Shown here piece by piece: positions 11,059 through 22,904 of a stretch of DNA of 64,000 nt (positions within the stretch are counted from its first letter, which is position 1; the number at the start of each line of letters is the position of its first letter). The DNA lies in the NCBI GenBank assembly GCA_958299035.1, contig CATQJL010000305.1:60280486-60344485 (forward strand), given 5' to 3'. The translations under genes were made by a program, and so were the position numbers. This DNA is from Cylicocyclus nassatus (lineage: Eukaryota > Nematoda > Chromadorea > Rhabditida > Strongylidae). Below the pieces are notes generated by a model that was not told where the DNA came from, made no database searches, and saw nothing but the letters and a program-made list of their open reading frames with translations.

Positions 11059-14000
11059 TCAGGATACCGGCACTGAGGTTCCGTTGCGCATCGTACCGTA
11101 GCCGCTCGATGCATCACCGTCTGTCACAAGAGTATCGTGGCCATTTGCGAGAATAGTCACTCCTTCGGGTTGATTTACGTTCACAGAATGACCGTTCTTC
11201 TCGATGTGGATAGCCGGTGAACGCATGCTGCAAAGAAGGATTCTTAGGGATATATTTCAAAACTATGATTCAGTAAAAGAAGGATTTATGCCGATGAGCT
11301 ACATAAAAACCATATTAAATATAGAATTTCATCTCTCTTTTTAGGCCCGTATGCACGTACATCCCCGGGGAGGGGAGGGGATCTGAGAGGGGAAGCGCCA
11401 TATCTCGCTGCTCTAGATATCCTTCTTCCTTCTTCTCTATCGTGCTTATAAAGGTCTCAACACTTATTCCTGCGCACAATGGATGCCAGGTTACTGCTAT
11501 ACAAGATTAAATATTCATTATTTCTTCCGATCCCCTGGGGATCCCCAGGGGATCATCTCACATTTTCAAAGTCATTTATCTTCCTTAAAAAGCAATGAAA
11601 ACGCTGCAAAATTGTACTGAAGATACACTACGATACTACTGAGCATGTTTTCAACAGAAGAAATGGAATTCGAAGATTTTGATTTTTTCGATAATCCCTG
11701 GCTCGCGAGCAGCGGTTCATCGAAGATTTTGATATTTTGAGATTTCACTCATTTCGACCATAAACATGTTTAGCAGTGCTGGCGGGGATGTACGTGCATA
11801 CGGGCCTTAGTAATACGCTTATAGAGAAAATATTCTGTGCTAATTATGTAATACAGAATATTCCAAGATATAATGTTGCAGAACTGTTGTGGCAACGCGA
11901 TTTGCCGGCGCAACGAGAAAGAACTGGACAGTAGACCTTGTGCCGGCTCATAAACAGTATGATGTAGTTGCTGTGCAGTTGCAGAAGCTATTGCTGCATC
12001 ACGATGTGTCGGCCCAGACAGATGATGTAGTTGCTGTGCAGTTGCAGAAACTATTGCTGCAACACGATGTGCCGGCCCAGACAGAATGATGTAGTTGCTG
12101 TGCAGTTGCAGAAACTGTTGCTGCAACACGATGGTCGACGTGATGAGAGAGACGTGGTTGTTGCTACAGTAAACCATGTGCCGGCCCAAACAGAATGATG
12201 TAGTTGCTGTGCAGTTGCAGAAACTATTGCTGCAACACGATGTGCCGGCCCAGACAGAATGATGTAGTTGCTGTGCAGTTGCAGAAACTATTGCTGCAAC
12301 ACGATGTGCCGGCACAGACAGAATGATGTAGTTGCTGTGCAGTTGCAGAAACTGTTGCTGCAACACGATGGTCGACGTGATGAGAGAGACGTGGTTGTTG
12401 CTACAGTAAACCATGTGCCGGCCCAAACAGAATGATGTAGTTGCTGTGCAGTTGCAGAAACTATTGCTGCAACACGATGTGCCGGCCCAGACAGAATGAT
12501 GTAGTTGCTGTGCAGTTGCAGAAACTATTGCTGCAACACGATGTGCCGGCCCAAACAGAATGATGTAGTTGCTGTGCAGTTGCAGAAACTGTTGCTGCAA
12601 CACGATGGTCGACGTGATGAGAGAGACGTGGTTGTTGCTACAGTAAACCATGTGCCGGCCCAAACAGAATGATGTAGTTGTTGTGCAGTTGCAGAAACTA
12701 TTGCTGCAACACGATGTGCCGGCCCAAACAGAATGATGTAGTTGCTGTGCAGTTGCAGAAACTATTGCTGCAACACGATGTGCCGGCCCAGACAGAATGA
12801 TGTAGTTGCTGTGCAGTTGCAGAACCTATTGCTGCATCACGATGTGCCGGCCCAGACAGAATGATGTAGTTGCTGTGCAGTTGCAGAAACTATTGCTGCA
12901 ACACGATGTGCCGGCACAGACAGAATGATGTAGTTGCTGTGCAGTTGCAGAAACTGTTGCTGCAACACGATGGTCGACGTGATGAGAGAGACGTGGTTGT
13001 TGCTACAGTAAACCATGTGCCGGCCCAAACAGAATGATGTAGTTGCTGTGCAGTTGCAGAAACTATTGCTGCAACACGATGTGCCGGCCCAGACAGAATG
13101 ATGTAGTTGCTGTGCAGTTGCAGAACCTATTGCTGCATCACGATGTGCCGGCCCAGACAGAATGATGTAGTTGCTGTGCAGTTGCAGAAACTATTGCTGC
13201 AACACGATGTGCCGGCCCAGACAGGATGATGTAGTTGCTGTGCAGTTGCAGAACCTATTGCTGCATCACGATGTGCCGGCCCAGACAGAATGATGTAGTT
13301 GCTGTGCAGTTGCAGAAACTATTGCTGCAACACGATGTGCCGGCACAGACAGAATGATGTAGTTGCTGTGCAGTTGCAGAAACTGTTGCTGCAACACGAT
13401 GGTCGACGTGATGAGAGAGACGTGGTTGTTGCTACAGTAAACCATGTGCCGGCCCAAACAGAATGATGTAGTTGCTGTGCAGTTGCAGAAACTATTGCTG
13501 CAACACGATGTGCCGGCACAGACAGAATGATTTAGTCGCTGTGCAGTTGCAGAACCTATTGCTGCATCACGATGTGCCGGCCCAGACAGAATGATGTAGT
13601 TGCTGTGCAGTTGCAGAAACTGTTGCTGCAACACGATGTGTCGGCATGATGAGAAGGACGTGGTTGTTGTTACAGCGGACCATCCAGCACATCGATGGAA
13701 CCATATGACGTTACTATAACAGTTACAAGAACCTGCTACTGCAATTCTGTTGGTGCAACAACAACGATGTAATTGCTGCAGCCGTTGGAGATGTTTGCTG
13801 CACGATGTACCTACATAGGGAGAAACGATGTAGCACACCCGAGCTTGACTAAGCCCTCTTCAGTCGGAGAGTTGAACTGATATCAATCTGGGAGGATTGC
13901 AGCACTGACCTGGTGACTGAGGCTGACCCCCGAAAGTATTGTAAGTGGCATGCATCTAGATGCTTCCATGGAAAAGAATGCGCTTTATCAAAACTTTGTA

Positions 14001-17000
14001 GGGATGAAAACTGTAAATGATTCTACACTAACTTTTTCATTCTTCTACGTCAATGGAAAACCTATTATGTCTATTGTATTCATTATCAAGTAGAAACCAC
14101 TTTGAGGGGTGACACACCAGCGATTGTCTTGCCTTCAAGCACAGCAGGTAATGCATGAAAAATAACCCAAAAACGCAAACCACAATTACTGAACAAAGCG
14201 CGGCTGTCTCCTCGAATTGACACTCCATTTCCTCTTGAGAGACAGGCAGTTAGTGTTTCCCCTTTGTTCACTGCTCTCCTGACTATGAATCCAAAAAATT
14301 GCGCCAATAAGTTTTTTGTACAAGATTTCTTAGTACAGCTCATACTGTTGCAAATCAAATTCTCTCGGCATTTCATCTAATGCATCATGTTTTTTTTATT
14401 ACTCACCTTCTAGGAGTTGGAGTTTTTCGGACTGCTCGTTCATCAACATAGTGCAGATACTTGTGTGCTCTCGACAGTAAGTACATACTCAAGGCTGATC
14501 CTACTAAACATCGCGCCCACGATGGTGTTCTGAAACAATTTTGATGACCACAATTGACATTGCAAATATATGCTACAACGTGAGCAACCTACTTATTAGG
14601 TATTAATGCCTTGATAAGTACTGCAGCTAGAAGGCTTCCAAAATTGAACAAAGTCGTCGAGAATACACTGAAAAAGGCTGTATAACTCAATTCGATTGTT
14701 CAGGCATGATGTCTTCGAATGGAACCTAAACGTGAATTTCTACCCGATCAACGACTTTCAAGATAGTTTTGTTGCTTTGCTACAGTGTACCGTAAGCGCA
14801 TATAGCGCTTGAAACCAAAAAAGTGCTTTGAATTTGTTTTTGACCAAGTACGCTTTCCCGTGAAATTCTATTCTTATTCCGACGACTAAAAAAGATTTTT
14901 TCAAAGAGCGAACTTAATGTTTTATTGTGATGGTAGTGATCGTGATATTCTTGATGATAATGAGCAAGAGTTGTAACAAAGTAAATCAAGTTGTACTGGA
15001 ACGAGAACGTTTTTAGTGTGTAATCTAAACTATAAGAAAATTCTCAAAAACTTTTGTGAGAACACTAAACATCTTACTCCGTCTCGTTGCTTACCCTAAA
15101 CGGAGTTTAAAGTGAGTTCTAGGTCTTAACTGTAAGGGTCTCGGCTGTATCCACCTTGCAGGGTCGGGGGTAAGTAAGCTTGGTCGTAAGTTGATCCTAG
15201 CTTGTATCTGTTACACAACTTAAATCGTATTCCTGTATTTTTTTGATGCAATAAAACAGGAGCACAGTTCTTCAAAATAACAAACTCTGTGCCTTTTTCA
15301 CTCTTCTCCGCCATCCCTTCTAGCAAACGTCAGCAATTTACTACCAAGCTTGTCCTAACCCTGCATGGTGGGTAAAGCCGAGACCCTTTTCACCAGGAAA
15401 GGCTCGATCCTCTATCGCACCTATGGTACCGAGCCTATGAGTTAAAACCCGTAACTATGAGACGTTCCTAACACCCAATGATAACGTCGAAGGTTGGCGC
15501 CACAAACATATCTTTGGGTAACAATGCTGCGAACAAATGAACTTACCACACTTCAAATTAGTGGTATCTATGAACCATGGAATTATTTGCAACATACCTG
15601 AATTCCACTCGATCCCATGGATTGAGTCGATGGAGGTGGTGGCGAAAATATACGTAGAAGCCTAAGCCAATGTTTGCTGTGAAGAGAATCGTATTACTGG
15701 CAGCGAGGTCCCCAACGGTGAACACTCTGCAAAAAGGTCAAGTTGACATTTTCATGCCTGAAAAACAGAAATTTTAGGGCCTTTAGTCTTCGAAAACTTG
15801 TAAATACCCATAAATCCTTGTTTGCACAGCTTTTTTGAAAAACATGTAATGTCAAACAGGCATTCGCACATAAACATTGAAGAAAGCTCGAACAATGACA
15901 TTATATTTCCAAGGAAGAGGAACCTGTTATGTATGAGAAAAGTCAACACACCGTAAATGGAGCGCATCAAATTGCAAGCTTTTTGAGGAAATGGTTTTCC
16001 AATTCATGAGAAGTTCGAAAAAAAAACGAGCATCCAAATCATACTGCCCTGCCATTCGACGCGCAGCTCTTCCTCATCAAATTTCTTTATAGTCCCATGA
16101 AACTCTCTCAGCAGAAGTCTAGGAGAACTAGCTTCATTGCATCTCATAATCACGGTAATAAAGGTGAATGCTTCAACCGAAACAAGTTTTGCCCCATGGC
16201 TCTAAGTAATGAGCGATCAGGAAGTAGTAAATCATTTCATATTATACCGCAGTTTCTCTGCGCATTACGCATGCGAAAGAGAAAAAAAGCGTCATGCATT
16301 GCAGTCACCTATTTTTAGCTGAAGTTAAGTCTAATGCATAGAATGCCGAGCGTGAGACCTTTGCTTTTTTCCCTTCTCTGTAATAATTTTGATGGATGTA
16401 GAACCTTGCAAAGAATTAGAGCGCAAACTGACGCAATGCAGACCTAGATTCACCAAATAATTACTGAGGTAAAAATTAGCTTAAGTTTACTCGGTGAGAG
16501 CGCGCCTCACTCGATATTTTCGTAAAAATGCTTCTGTATTTCTTCGTAGAGTGGAAGTGTTTGGAAGCAGTGTCTCGTCAATTTCATTTTACAGTTTTCC
16601 ACCTTTTCGGAGCCTTCTCGCCATGATCCAAATCCTCATCTGGGCTTTTCAACACATGAGCGAAAACGAGCTTTTTCCAAAGCTTTCCAGGTCCGCAATT
16701 GGCGATATGCGCCAGAAGTCTTTCGCGTCCCGCCTCCCTCATCTGAGCCCTGCCCACTTGCACCTATTCTCCACTGATTGCAGACTGGAAAGCTTCGGAC
16801 AAAGCTCATTTTCGCCATTTTCATGCGCTGAAAAGCCCAGATATGGACCACATGGCGAAAAGGCTACGAAACGGTAAAAAAATTGGAGGACGAAAATCGG
16901 ACGAGACACCGCTTTAAGATTACCTAAATAATAAATGGCTCTCGAGTATGAAATTGGCTCACAGATATTTATGCAGTTCACATATGGTTAGATGCAATCA

Positions 17001-20000
17001 TACGCCACAATATTCTATGAGCAATATTTTCTGATCTTTGTTATGCTATCAATTAGTAGAAAAATGTGTAATGGACCACAGTTTAATTTTTATTCTCCGT
17101 TCAAATTTGCCATAGATGATGTGATCCCATAAATTTGCATCTAAAGGTCCATCATAATTTGTAATTTGTCAGCATTTAACACAAGCTCAGATATCGCATC
17201 AAACATTTGTCTGGCAAAAAACCGAGATCCTTTCAAAATGCAAGCGTTTGGTGAGTACGAAATTCGACACAAATATGTAGTATAACATCACGTGATTCAG
17301 CCGCATCAAACGCTGTCAATCTATATAAATCATCATTTTACTTTGATGGATGTTAGTCTTCCATCAAACCGCAAAATATCTTGAAGAAGCGTAAAGAACA
17401 AATTACTGTCTAATAATTTGTAAATTCTCGTCCATGCATTTCGGTCACAAGATGAAAGAACGAAGGTGAAAAACAACTCGGTGAGTGGGCAATGAATTTT
17501 GTTCACTCTGACTCAAAATAGAAGGAAGTCAAAAGGTTCGGTATATTAGGCGATGAGTAAACTGAACGAATATTTAGTAGAAACGCTCCAGTGCTATAGG
17601 TAGAACCTTAGCGAGACAAAAAAAACTTTTCTATCTAAACTACTCCTTCCCATGCAGCATTTTTGAAAATTAACAAGCACAATCAAGAAATGGGAATGAT
17701 ATGCAAGGCTCGAAAAGCTTTGCCTAGCTCTTATACATTTTGATGACCATTGACAACTTGACCACAATGGGTGAAAACTTGGGCTTTTTAGTGGTGTTGA
17801 ACGACGATTTCTCGCTTCACCTACAGACAACACTTGAAGAGCGCAACAAATTGTCGACCGTCTGATGGAACTATGTACACAAACACCTCAGAAGCTATCG
17901 GCTCTAGCAGCTATCTCTTCGAGAATTTGAACAGCGAATTTGCTGGTTGATAGAGTTGCAGCTGACCGTCTTCCCAAAATACACAGATGCGAATACAACT
18001 GACAGATGGTACAATTGCTTCCCAATCAAAAGCCCCATGCAGCGAATGAGAACGGATTGTATCATGTGGGCAGGGTTTAAACTGACAGATTTCATCTAGC
18101 ATGTGTCAGTGTTTTAGTTCAAGAAGTCAACCATTAATCTCACCTCACCTGCTTCATAAATTAATGAGTACCAATTCAGCCGCTGTTAGAGAAAAAAGCT
18201 TTTAGATTGGCTGAAAGATAAGATCTCTATACTTTTAACCTGAATCATCCACTAAGTCAAATCTTCAAGACCTTTTCTCAGTGATATTGCTCAAGAATGC
18301 TTGGCGAAAACTTTCTATTTTCAACAATAAGTACGATTTCAAGGTTGAAAAACTAAAATGACCTTTAAGTGCTTCTTAATATCTTTAGATGGAGCAGAGC
18401 AATAGTAATGCATTTTTCTTTTTATGAAATCTTTTCCTTGCACACACTTTCAACGAATTATCATACACATGACTAACGATATACGATTATGACATAGATT
18501 CCCACCAAGCAAACATTTTTTGCATGATAAAGAAATCGGGGTGACTAAGAGTTGTAGCGCCGACGCATGTGTACAGATGAATCAAAAGTAATCAGATATT
18601 GCAACGTTTGTTTTTATAGAATTAGACACTACGGAATTCTTTTCACTTCCAGTACAGATAAAATAGCTCATTTGCACACAAGGAACAATTGAATTCCAAA
18701 GCTTCTTAGTAACTGATGAATTCTGTTTAAAATTGCTGTAAAGAAAAGTCATTTGTACTTCCTCGGTTTCAGCTAGATGACCTGCCTCAATAGTGCTAGG
18801 AACGTAGAAAAATGGATTTTGACAAAGGCATGATTAAGGTGTGTAGGACGCTCAATCAAACCCTGCAAAACTTCTGCGTAAACTATTCTTTTTTTAATTG
18901 AAACGATTACCCTCCAAAGACTTCATAGCGGAACCGAAATGAATACAACCTTTAAATTGTTCAAAAATTTTTAAGACTATTCTGACAGCAAAAAAGGAAG
19001 TTTTTGACAAATGAAAAAGCGCTTATGCCAGTGCTTTGCTGGTCTTGTTTGATACATTTTTTGACAACAAGTGCATTAAGTTGACAGCAGTAATCTCTAA
19101 AAGTCAAAACTATAAAGAGAGCGATTCACTATCATTTTTATACTCTCGTGCGTATGAAATTTTACGTCTATTAGCATCTTCATTTCAATGAAAATCAAAA
19201 AGTGCACCGCAAGGGCTCACTAATCTTCCGATGAGGTTTCGCCTATACGATGATATCTCCGCGAATTTTTTTTTACGGAAGTCTAAAATGACGGAAAAAA
19301 AGTTTAGTGTGAATTACAAACAGCTGTATATACCAGCTATCCGATTTCCAGGGATCCTCTCAACTGCCGCAAACACCCTTTTCGTTCCGATTACTATATT
19401 TACACAGACTACTCAGGCGATGGGACACTGCTACTGCAGTTATTTGCACTAGACAAATGGTATTTGCATAGACCTGTAATTCGAGAAGAGTATGAGACAT
19501 TAAGTAAAGTTCTAATAATAGTTCAAAAAAAACTTCATTTTGGATAATGGAACTCTTTCGCGTTTTTGAGTAACTAAAGCCGAATAAGTGCAATAAATTT
19601 ATGTTATGCAGTCGCCAGGCGCATCACGCTTTGGCTTTCACTGTAATTTCTATAGGGCTTTTGTGACTATCTTCTTTCCGGCAGAAGCGTTAATTCTAAA
19701 CATTAACGATGATTCAGTTTGATTGATAAAGTGTGATTTGCACATGCAGTCATGCAATCTACGACAGCAGTTGACTGTGATGATAATCGGATTATGGAGA
19801 GCATAAAAACCTTCGTATAATAGTTTCTGCAACCGCAGATAAGCGTTTTGAGTGCAGATAAGCGCAGACACTGCCAAAATTGCGGGCGTTGCGGCAACGT
19901 CCTGCGTCTCTTTGCTTCACGTTCTCTCTCAGCGACTGATAGGCGTCAAGCGCACCGCTGCGTCTGCAACTTGCATGTCGCTTTGAGCAGCAAATTAATG

Positions 20001-21256
20001 CCTCAAAAAATTTATCGACTCTTATTATAACAAAAAGTATCATGAGCTAGTTGCCTGATTCAGGATAGAAAATATTTTTACAGCAGCCCTACTGAGTCGC
20101 CATCCACACCTACATTTATAGCTATTTTTTGAAAGAATAAAGCTAAGCAAAAAAGCAGGATACCCTTCAAACAAATTACCTGCACGTCACAGACTATACG
20201 AATCGAAAGTCTGCTTAAGTTTACAAAAAAAATGGTAAGATTGATCGTTGTGACACCAAGATTGATTATCGTGACTATGGTCCCGGTGGTGCCAGTATTT
20301 TTATGATGTATCGAATCGAATCAGATCAGATATCTGGGGCATCAAAAGAGAAAGGAACACTTCTTCAATGCAGATGTAACAAAACCTGTCGATTTTAGTC
20401 CATTTTCTGTACCTTCTCCTCGGAGAACAATCAGAGATAATAATTCTTACAACAAGTCACATGTCACGGATTTCTCAAATTTCAGTCATATCACATAAAT
20501 CTTACAAAGTAGAGTGCAACAACTGCAAAATAGTAGATCGTTACATCAAATTTTACTTTCTTCGTCTTCTTCTAAAAAATCCTAAAACTTCGGCGAATTC
20601 TCTATTTGGCATGTATGAGGAAGGAGCTAAGAGTTATTTCATTGGCACCATTCTCACTTTCAAAACATGAGTTACACCATATATAAAGCTGGTTCTGTTT
20701 CATTTTAACTCCTACTTTTTTCATAATTTTTAAGAATTTTCAGTCTTCATTTATGCTATTTTTACCGACTCTTGAGGCATCACTACTACAGGCGATCGGA
20801 AGGTTGGGCTAATCAATAACGCAAATTGGAACTTCGCCAAAAATAATCACAAAAAATCAAAATTTCGAAAATAATTTTTTACGTGTGACATGTACATATC
20901 AAGCTCTTTCGGATGATTCAAAAAGAGAAAACTTTCAATCTAAAATTTTTTCCAGGTGTAACAAAACTTTTTAACGACTGATTCGTAGCTTTCATTTAGC
21001 GCATTCAACGGAAAAAGAAAATACGAGGTGTCTAGACCGAACAACCTTACAAATTTTCAATTCGAGACTTTGAAAAAATTTGAAAATATTGGTGTCAAAA
21101 TAAACCTTACCTGGAAACGAATGTTGGATTGAAAATATGCACGGCAAATAACGTGTGAGAAATAGCTCCAGATGCAGGCAAATAATGTCTCATAAAAGAG
21201 CGGTATGAAAGTGGAGGAAAATAAGACCTCAGATTCATACGGCTAAGCGCACCCAT
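11059..21256 (-). CDS. Five-exon predicted membrane protein, 213 aa, family not recognised
   Basis: Exons in coding order: 21256-21111 (ATG at 21256), 15726-15598, 14667-14593, 14529-14407, 11227-11059 (TGA). All four junctions agree in phase and rejoin split Arg, Ser, Lys and Ser codons. The N-terminus (MGALSRMNLRSYFPPLSYRS) is Arg-rich and lacks acidic residues, compatible with a mitochondrial presequence. Three hydrophobic segments follow, each in its own exon: around NTILFTANIGLGFYVYF, TTLFNFGSLLAAVLIKALI and WARCLVGSALSMYLLSRA. The last exon is a polar tail ending TSVPVS. Introns are 5.4 kb, 930 bp, 63 bp and 3.2 kb; the large ones are full of repeats. A distant likeness to the first half of Mpv17/PMP22 proteins crossed my mind but is not supported by a diagnostic motif. 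Confidence is high that it is coding and low on function. Confidence 0.75.
11344..11806. mobile_element. PIF/Harbinger-like MITE in the last intron of the membrane-protein gene
   Basis: A 463-bp element with terminal inverted repeats GGCCCGTATGCACGTACATC at both ends, 23 bp or more and essentially perfect. It is flanked by TTA at 11341-11343 and 11807-11809. GG-starting ends plus a TTA duplication fit PIF/Harbinger. The interior contains a GATCCCC/GGGGATC-rich palindrome near 11530-11550 and no coding frame. Confidence 0.8.
11961..13700. repeat. Two-monomer satellite array (64 bp and 109 bp units)
   Basis: About 22 head-to-tail units begin GATGTAGTTGCTGTGCAGTT. Short units are 64 bp (starts at 12024, 12197, 12261, 12434, 12498, 12671, 12735, 12799, 12863 and so on). 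Long units are 109 bp (starts at 12088, 12325, 12562, 12927, 13356). The long form is a short unit with a 45-bp insertion containing GTCGACGTGATGAGAGAGAC. The early part repeats as short-short-long with a period of about 237 bp; later copies vary and the right edge decays. The array lies in the last intron (11228-14406) of the minus-strand gene. Long minus-strand open frames through it are by-products of unit lengths that are 1 modulo 3 and of the absence of stops, not a protein. Confidence 0.95.
15134..15388. mobile_element. Inverted-repeat MITE in intron 2 of the membrane-protein gene
   Basis: The ends read AAGGGTCTCGGCT on the plus strand and AGCCGAGACCCTT at the far side. The inverted similarity extends about 50 bp inward (TGCAGGGT and AAGCTTGGT are shared). 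No clear target duplication was found. Non-coding. Confidence 0.55.
16560..16918. mobile_element. Palindromic (foldback) element
   Basis: Two arms of about 150 bp are inverted copies at roughly 75-80% identity by eye. The left arm starts near GAAGCAGTGTCTCGTC and the right arm ends near GACGAGACACCGCTTT. Shared inner blocks include GCCATG, CATCTGGGCTTTTCA and GAAAGCTTTCC. Open frames on both strands here arise from the arms and are not taken as genes. Confidence 0.6.
20529..20979. mobile_element. Decayed copy of the TTAGGTTGTTACATAAG mariner-like element
   Basis: The block around TTTCTTCGTCTTCTTCTAAA and the following CGGCGAATTCTC match the left part of the intact element at 54461-54964, and the right end keeps GTGTAACAAAACTTTTT. 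The terminal repeats are eroded. Confidence 0.5.
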
Positions 21257-21520
21257 CTTGTGTTGTCGCAATGGCAGCAGCTGAGTGCGTCAAGCACCTC
21301 GCGGTCGTTCGCTTCTGGAAAAGAAACAATGCATGTGGCGACACAAGTACAGCAGACGATACGCGACGGGCTCGGATCCGTCAGAAGAAATTCTAGAAAC
21401 AAAAGACGACGAGCCGTGTCACGAGAGTGAATGCTCTCTCGGACGCAACAATGCGCGCCCCCTCAAAAGAAATAATCGACGACGATAGCGGCGGCGGCGA
21501 GCGAAGGCAAATGCGATGAT
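21257..21520. promoter_or_regulatory. GC-rich island upstream of the membrane-protein gene start
   Basis: The stretch just 5' of the minus-strand ATG at 21256 is clearly richer in G+C and CpG than its AT-rich surroundings. It probably holds the promoter and 5' UTR. A plus-strand ATG at 21270 opens a 41-codon frame and another frame spans 21285-21488 (Arg/Lys-rich); neither has recognisable motifs, so I do not call them genes. Confidence 0.35.
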
Positions 21521-21951
21521 TAAGTGGAAACATAGAACAAGGAAGCGCTTCACTATATACATAAAAGCATATGGAAGATGTGACTCATTCTAAATGATTT
21601 CAACGAACGCATTAACAGAACAAAGTGTTTCACGGATAATACGATAGAAATAAGAGCTTGTACAAAAGAAAGACCTTGACTATTCTTGGTAACAACGTTC
21701 AAAGGCATTGTTTGAGAACACCTCGATGTGTATTTTGTTTGTTCCAGGAGGTGGTAGGTTAGCAGCAGTTCATATGTCATTTTGGCCAAAAAATTTGACA
21801 CTCTCGCCCACTACCGTACTCCTTCGCGCGCGCACCAATCAGCGACGTTGAATACGATAATGGGCGAAAATTTGAAGTTAGATTATAGAATAAACCACAG
21901 AGCTTCTGCTTTGTTAACGGCTTGGCTAAATTCTCCTCCACAGTATACATA

Positions 21952-22163
21952 CAGTCAAGTAGATTTTTCGCTTAATATAATGTATGCATCGCAGGTGAAA
22001 TGCGGTAAAAGCGCGCAACAATTCACGCCTGGGATGCCGGTCAGTTGCGCGCGCAAAATGCCGGCATTACTGGCGTGGTTAATTGTTTGCTAATCGCGCA
22101 AATTTTACCGCAATTTACCTGCAAAGCGAGCATACTGTATTAAGCGGAAAATCTACTCTATTG
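21952..22163. mobile_element. Tc1/mariner-type MITE with TA target site
   Basis: A 212-bp palindromic element flanked by TA on each side (21950-21951 and 22164-22165). The imperfect inverted ends share AGTAGATTTTTCGCTTAATA-like sequence, and the arms meet around two GCCGG motifs. Non-coding. Confidence 0.6.
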
Positions 22164-22761
22164 TATTTATAAGAGATCTAAGTGCCCGGACTTCCCTGAA
22201 CATTGCCTTCAATATGAAGACAACAAGCGCAGTAAAAAGTTGCTTGGCTCCAGAACGGTGCGAACATTGAATCAAAAAAAAAAAATAGAAACAATGACCA
22301 TATTCACGATCAGTAGAAATTAAGAAGATGGGAAGCCGTTTGACGCAAATTCACCATCTGTTTCTATATTCATATGAATGCAGCAGATACCGCACGAAAG
22401 AGTTTTTGTGAAGATAGTCGAAAGCAGAAGAAGCACATGAGGTTCTAGCATCTTGACTAGTCAACAGAAATCAGATGTGAAATGCTTGGATCGCAATGCA
22501 GACGCATATTTTTCTGCACTCAAGAGGATGTTGATAGAGGATAAGAGCTAAGGCATGCTTAAAATGTCGAAAAAGCGCAATCTCACTCATTACCCGTGAG
22601 CTACCGTAACTCACGCAGTGCCTGTCGTGATTCGTTTATATATGGATTTAGTTTGGATGAGTATGGTAAAAGTGCTCATCCCCTGCTTCCCACCACGGCA
22701 AACACGGACACATCCCTTATCTGCTACCTAGATTACGATAGACGGCAGGGTCGCCTTCCGA

Positions 22762-22895
22762 GGGTAGGGGAACAAACTACGCCAGTTTGAGCCGCCTTCG
22801 CTGGCAACTGGTCCTTTTGCTATCATGTTGCATGTCGTTGCAGGACCAGTGGTCCGCGGAGGCGGTTCAAACTGGCGGAGTTCGTTCCTCTACCC
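22762..22895. mobile_element. Mutator-like MITE with 9-bp target duplication
   Basis: A 134-bp hairpin whose ends are GGGTAGGGGAACAAACTACG and, on the complement, GGGTAGAGGAACGAACTCCG. It is flanked by an exact 9-bp direct repeat GCCTTCCGA at 22753-22761 and 22896-22904. A 9-bp duplication points to a MULE-type transposase. Confidence 0.75.
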
Positions 22896-22904
22896 GCCTT
22901 CCGA

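Larger units (their letters stand above)
15727..21110 (-). other. 5.4-kb first intron of the membrane-protein gene
   Basis: It is bounded by a strong donor (ccag|gtaagg at 21111/21110, minus strand) and the acceptor at 15727-15729 (minus strand). It is AT-rich with no coding exon that I can support. It carries a palindromic element at about 16560-16918 and a decayed mariner-like copy at about 20529-20979. Confidence 0.55.

Noticed and set aside
11770..12663. Long minus-strand open frame (297 codons) rich in Gln/His/Cys
   Set aside because: It runs through the tandem satellite. Unit lengths of 64 and 109 are both 1 modulo 3, so all three frames are read in turn and no unit happens to contain a stop; the frame has no start or splice context.
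11961..13700. CRISPR-like regular repeats
   Set aside because: The repeats are contiguous without unique spacers, in a eukaryotic intron; this is a satellite.
14086..14278. Alternative last exon for the membrane-protein gene (acceptor at 14279, phase-compatible)
   Set aside because: It is open for 64 codons, but the composition is less gene-like than the exon at 11059-11227, which also fits in phase. It could still be an alternative 3' end.
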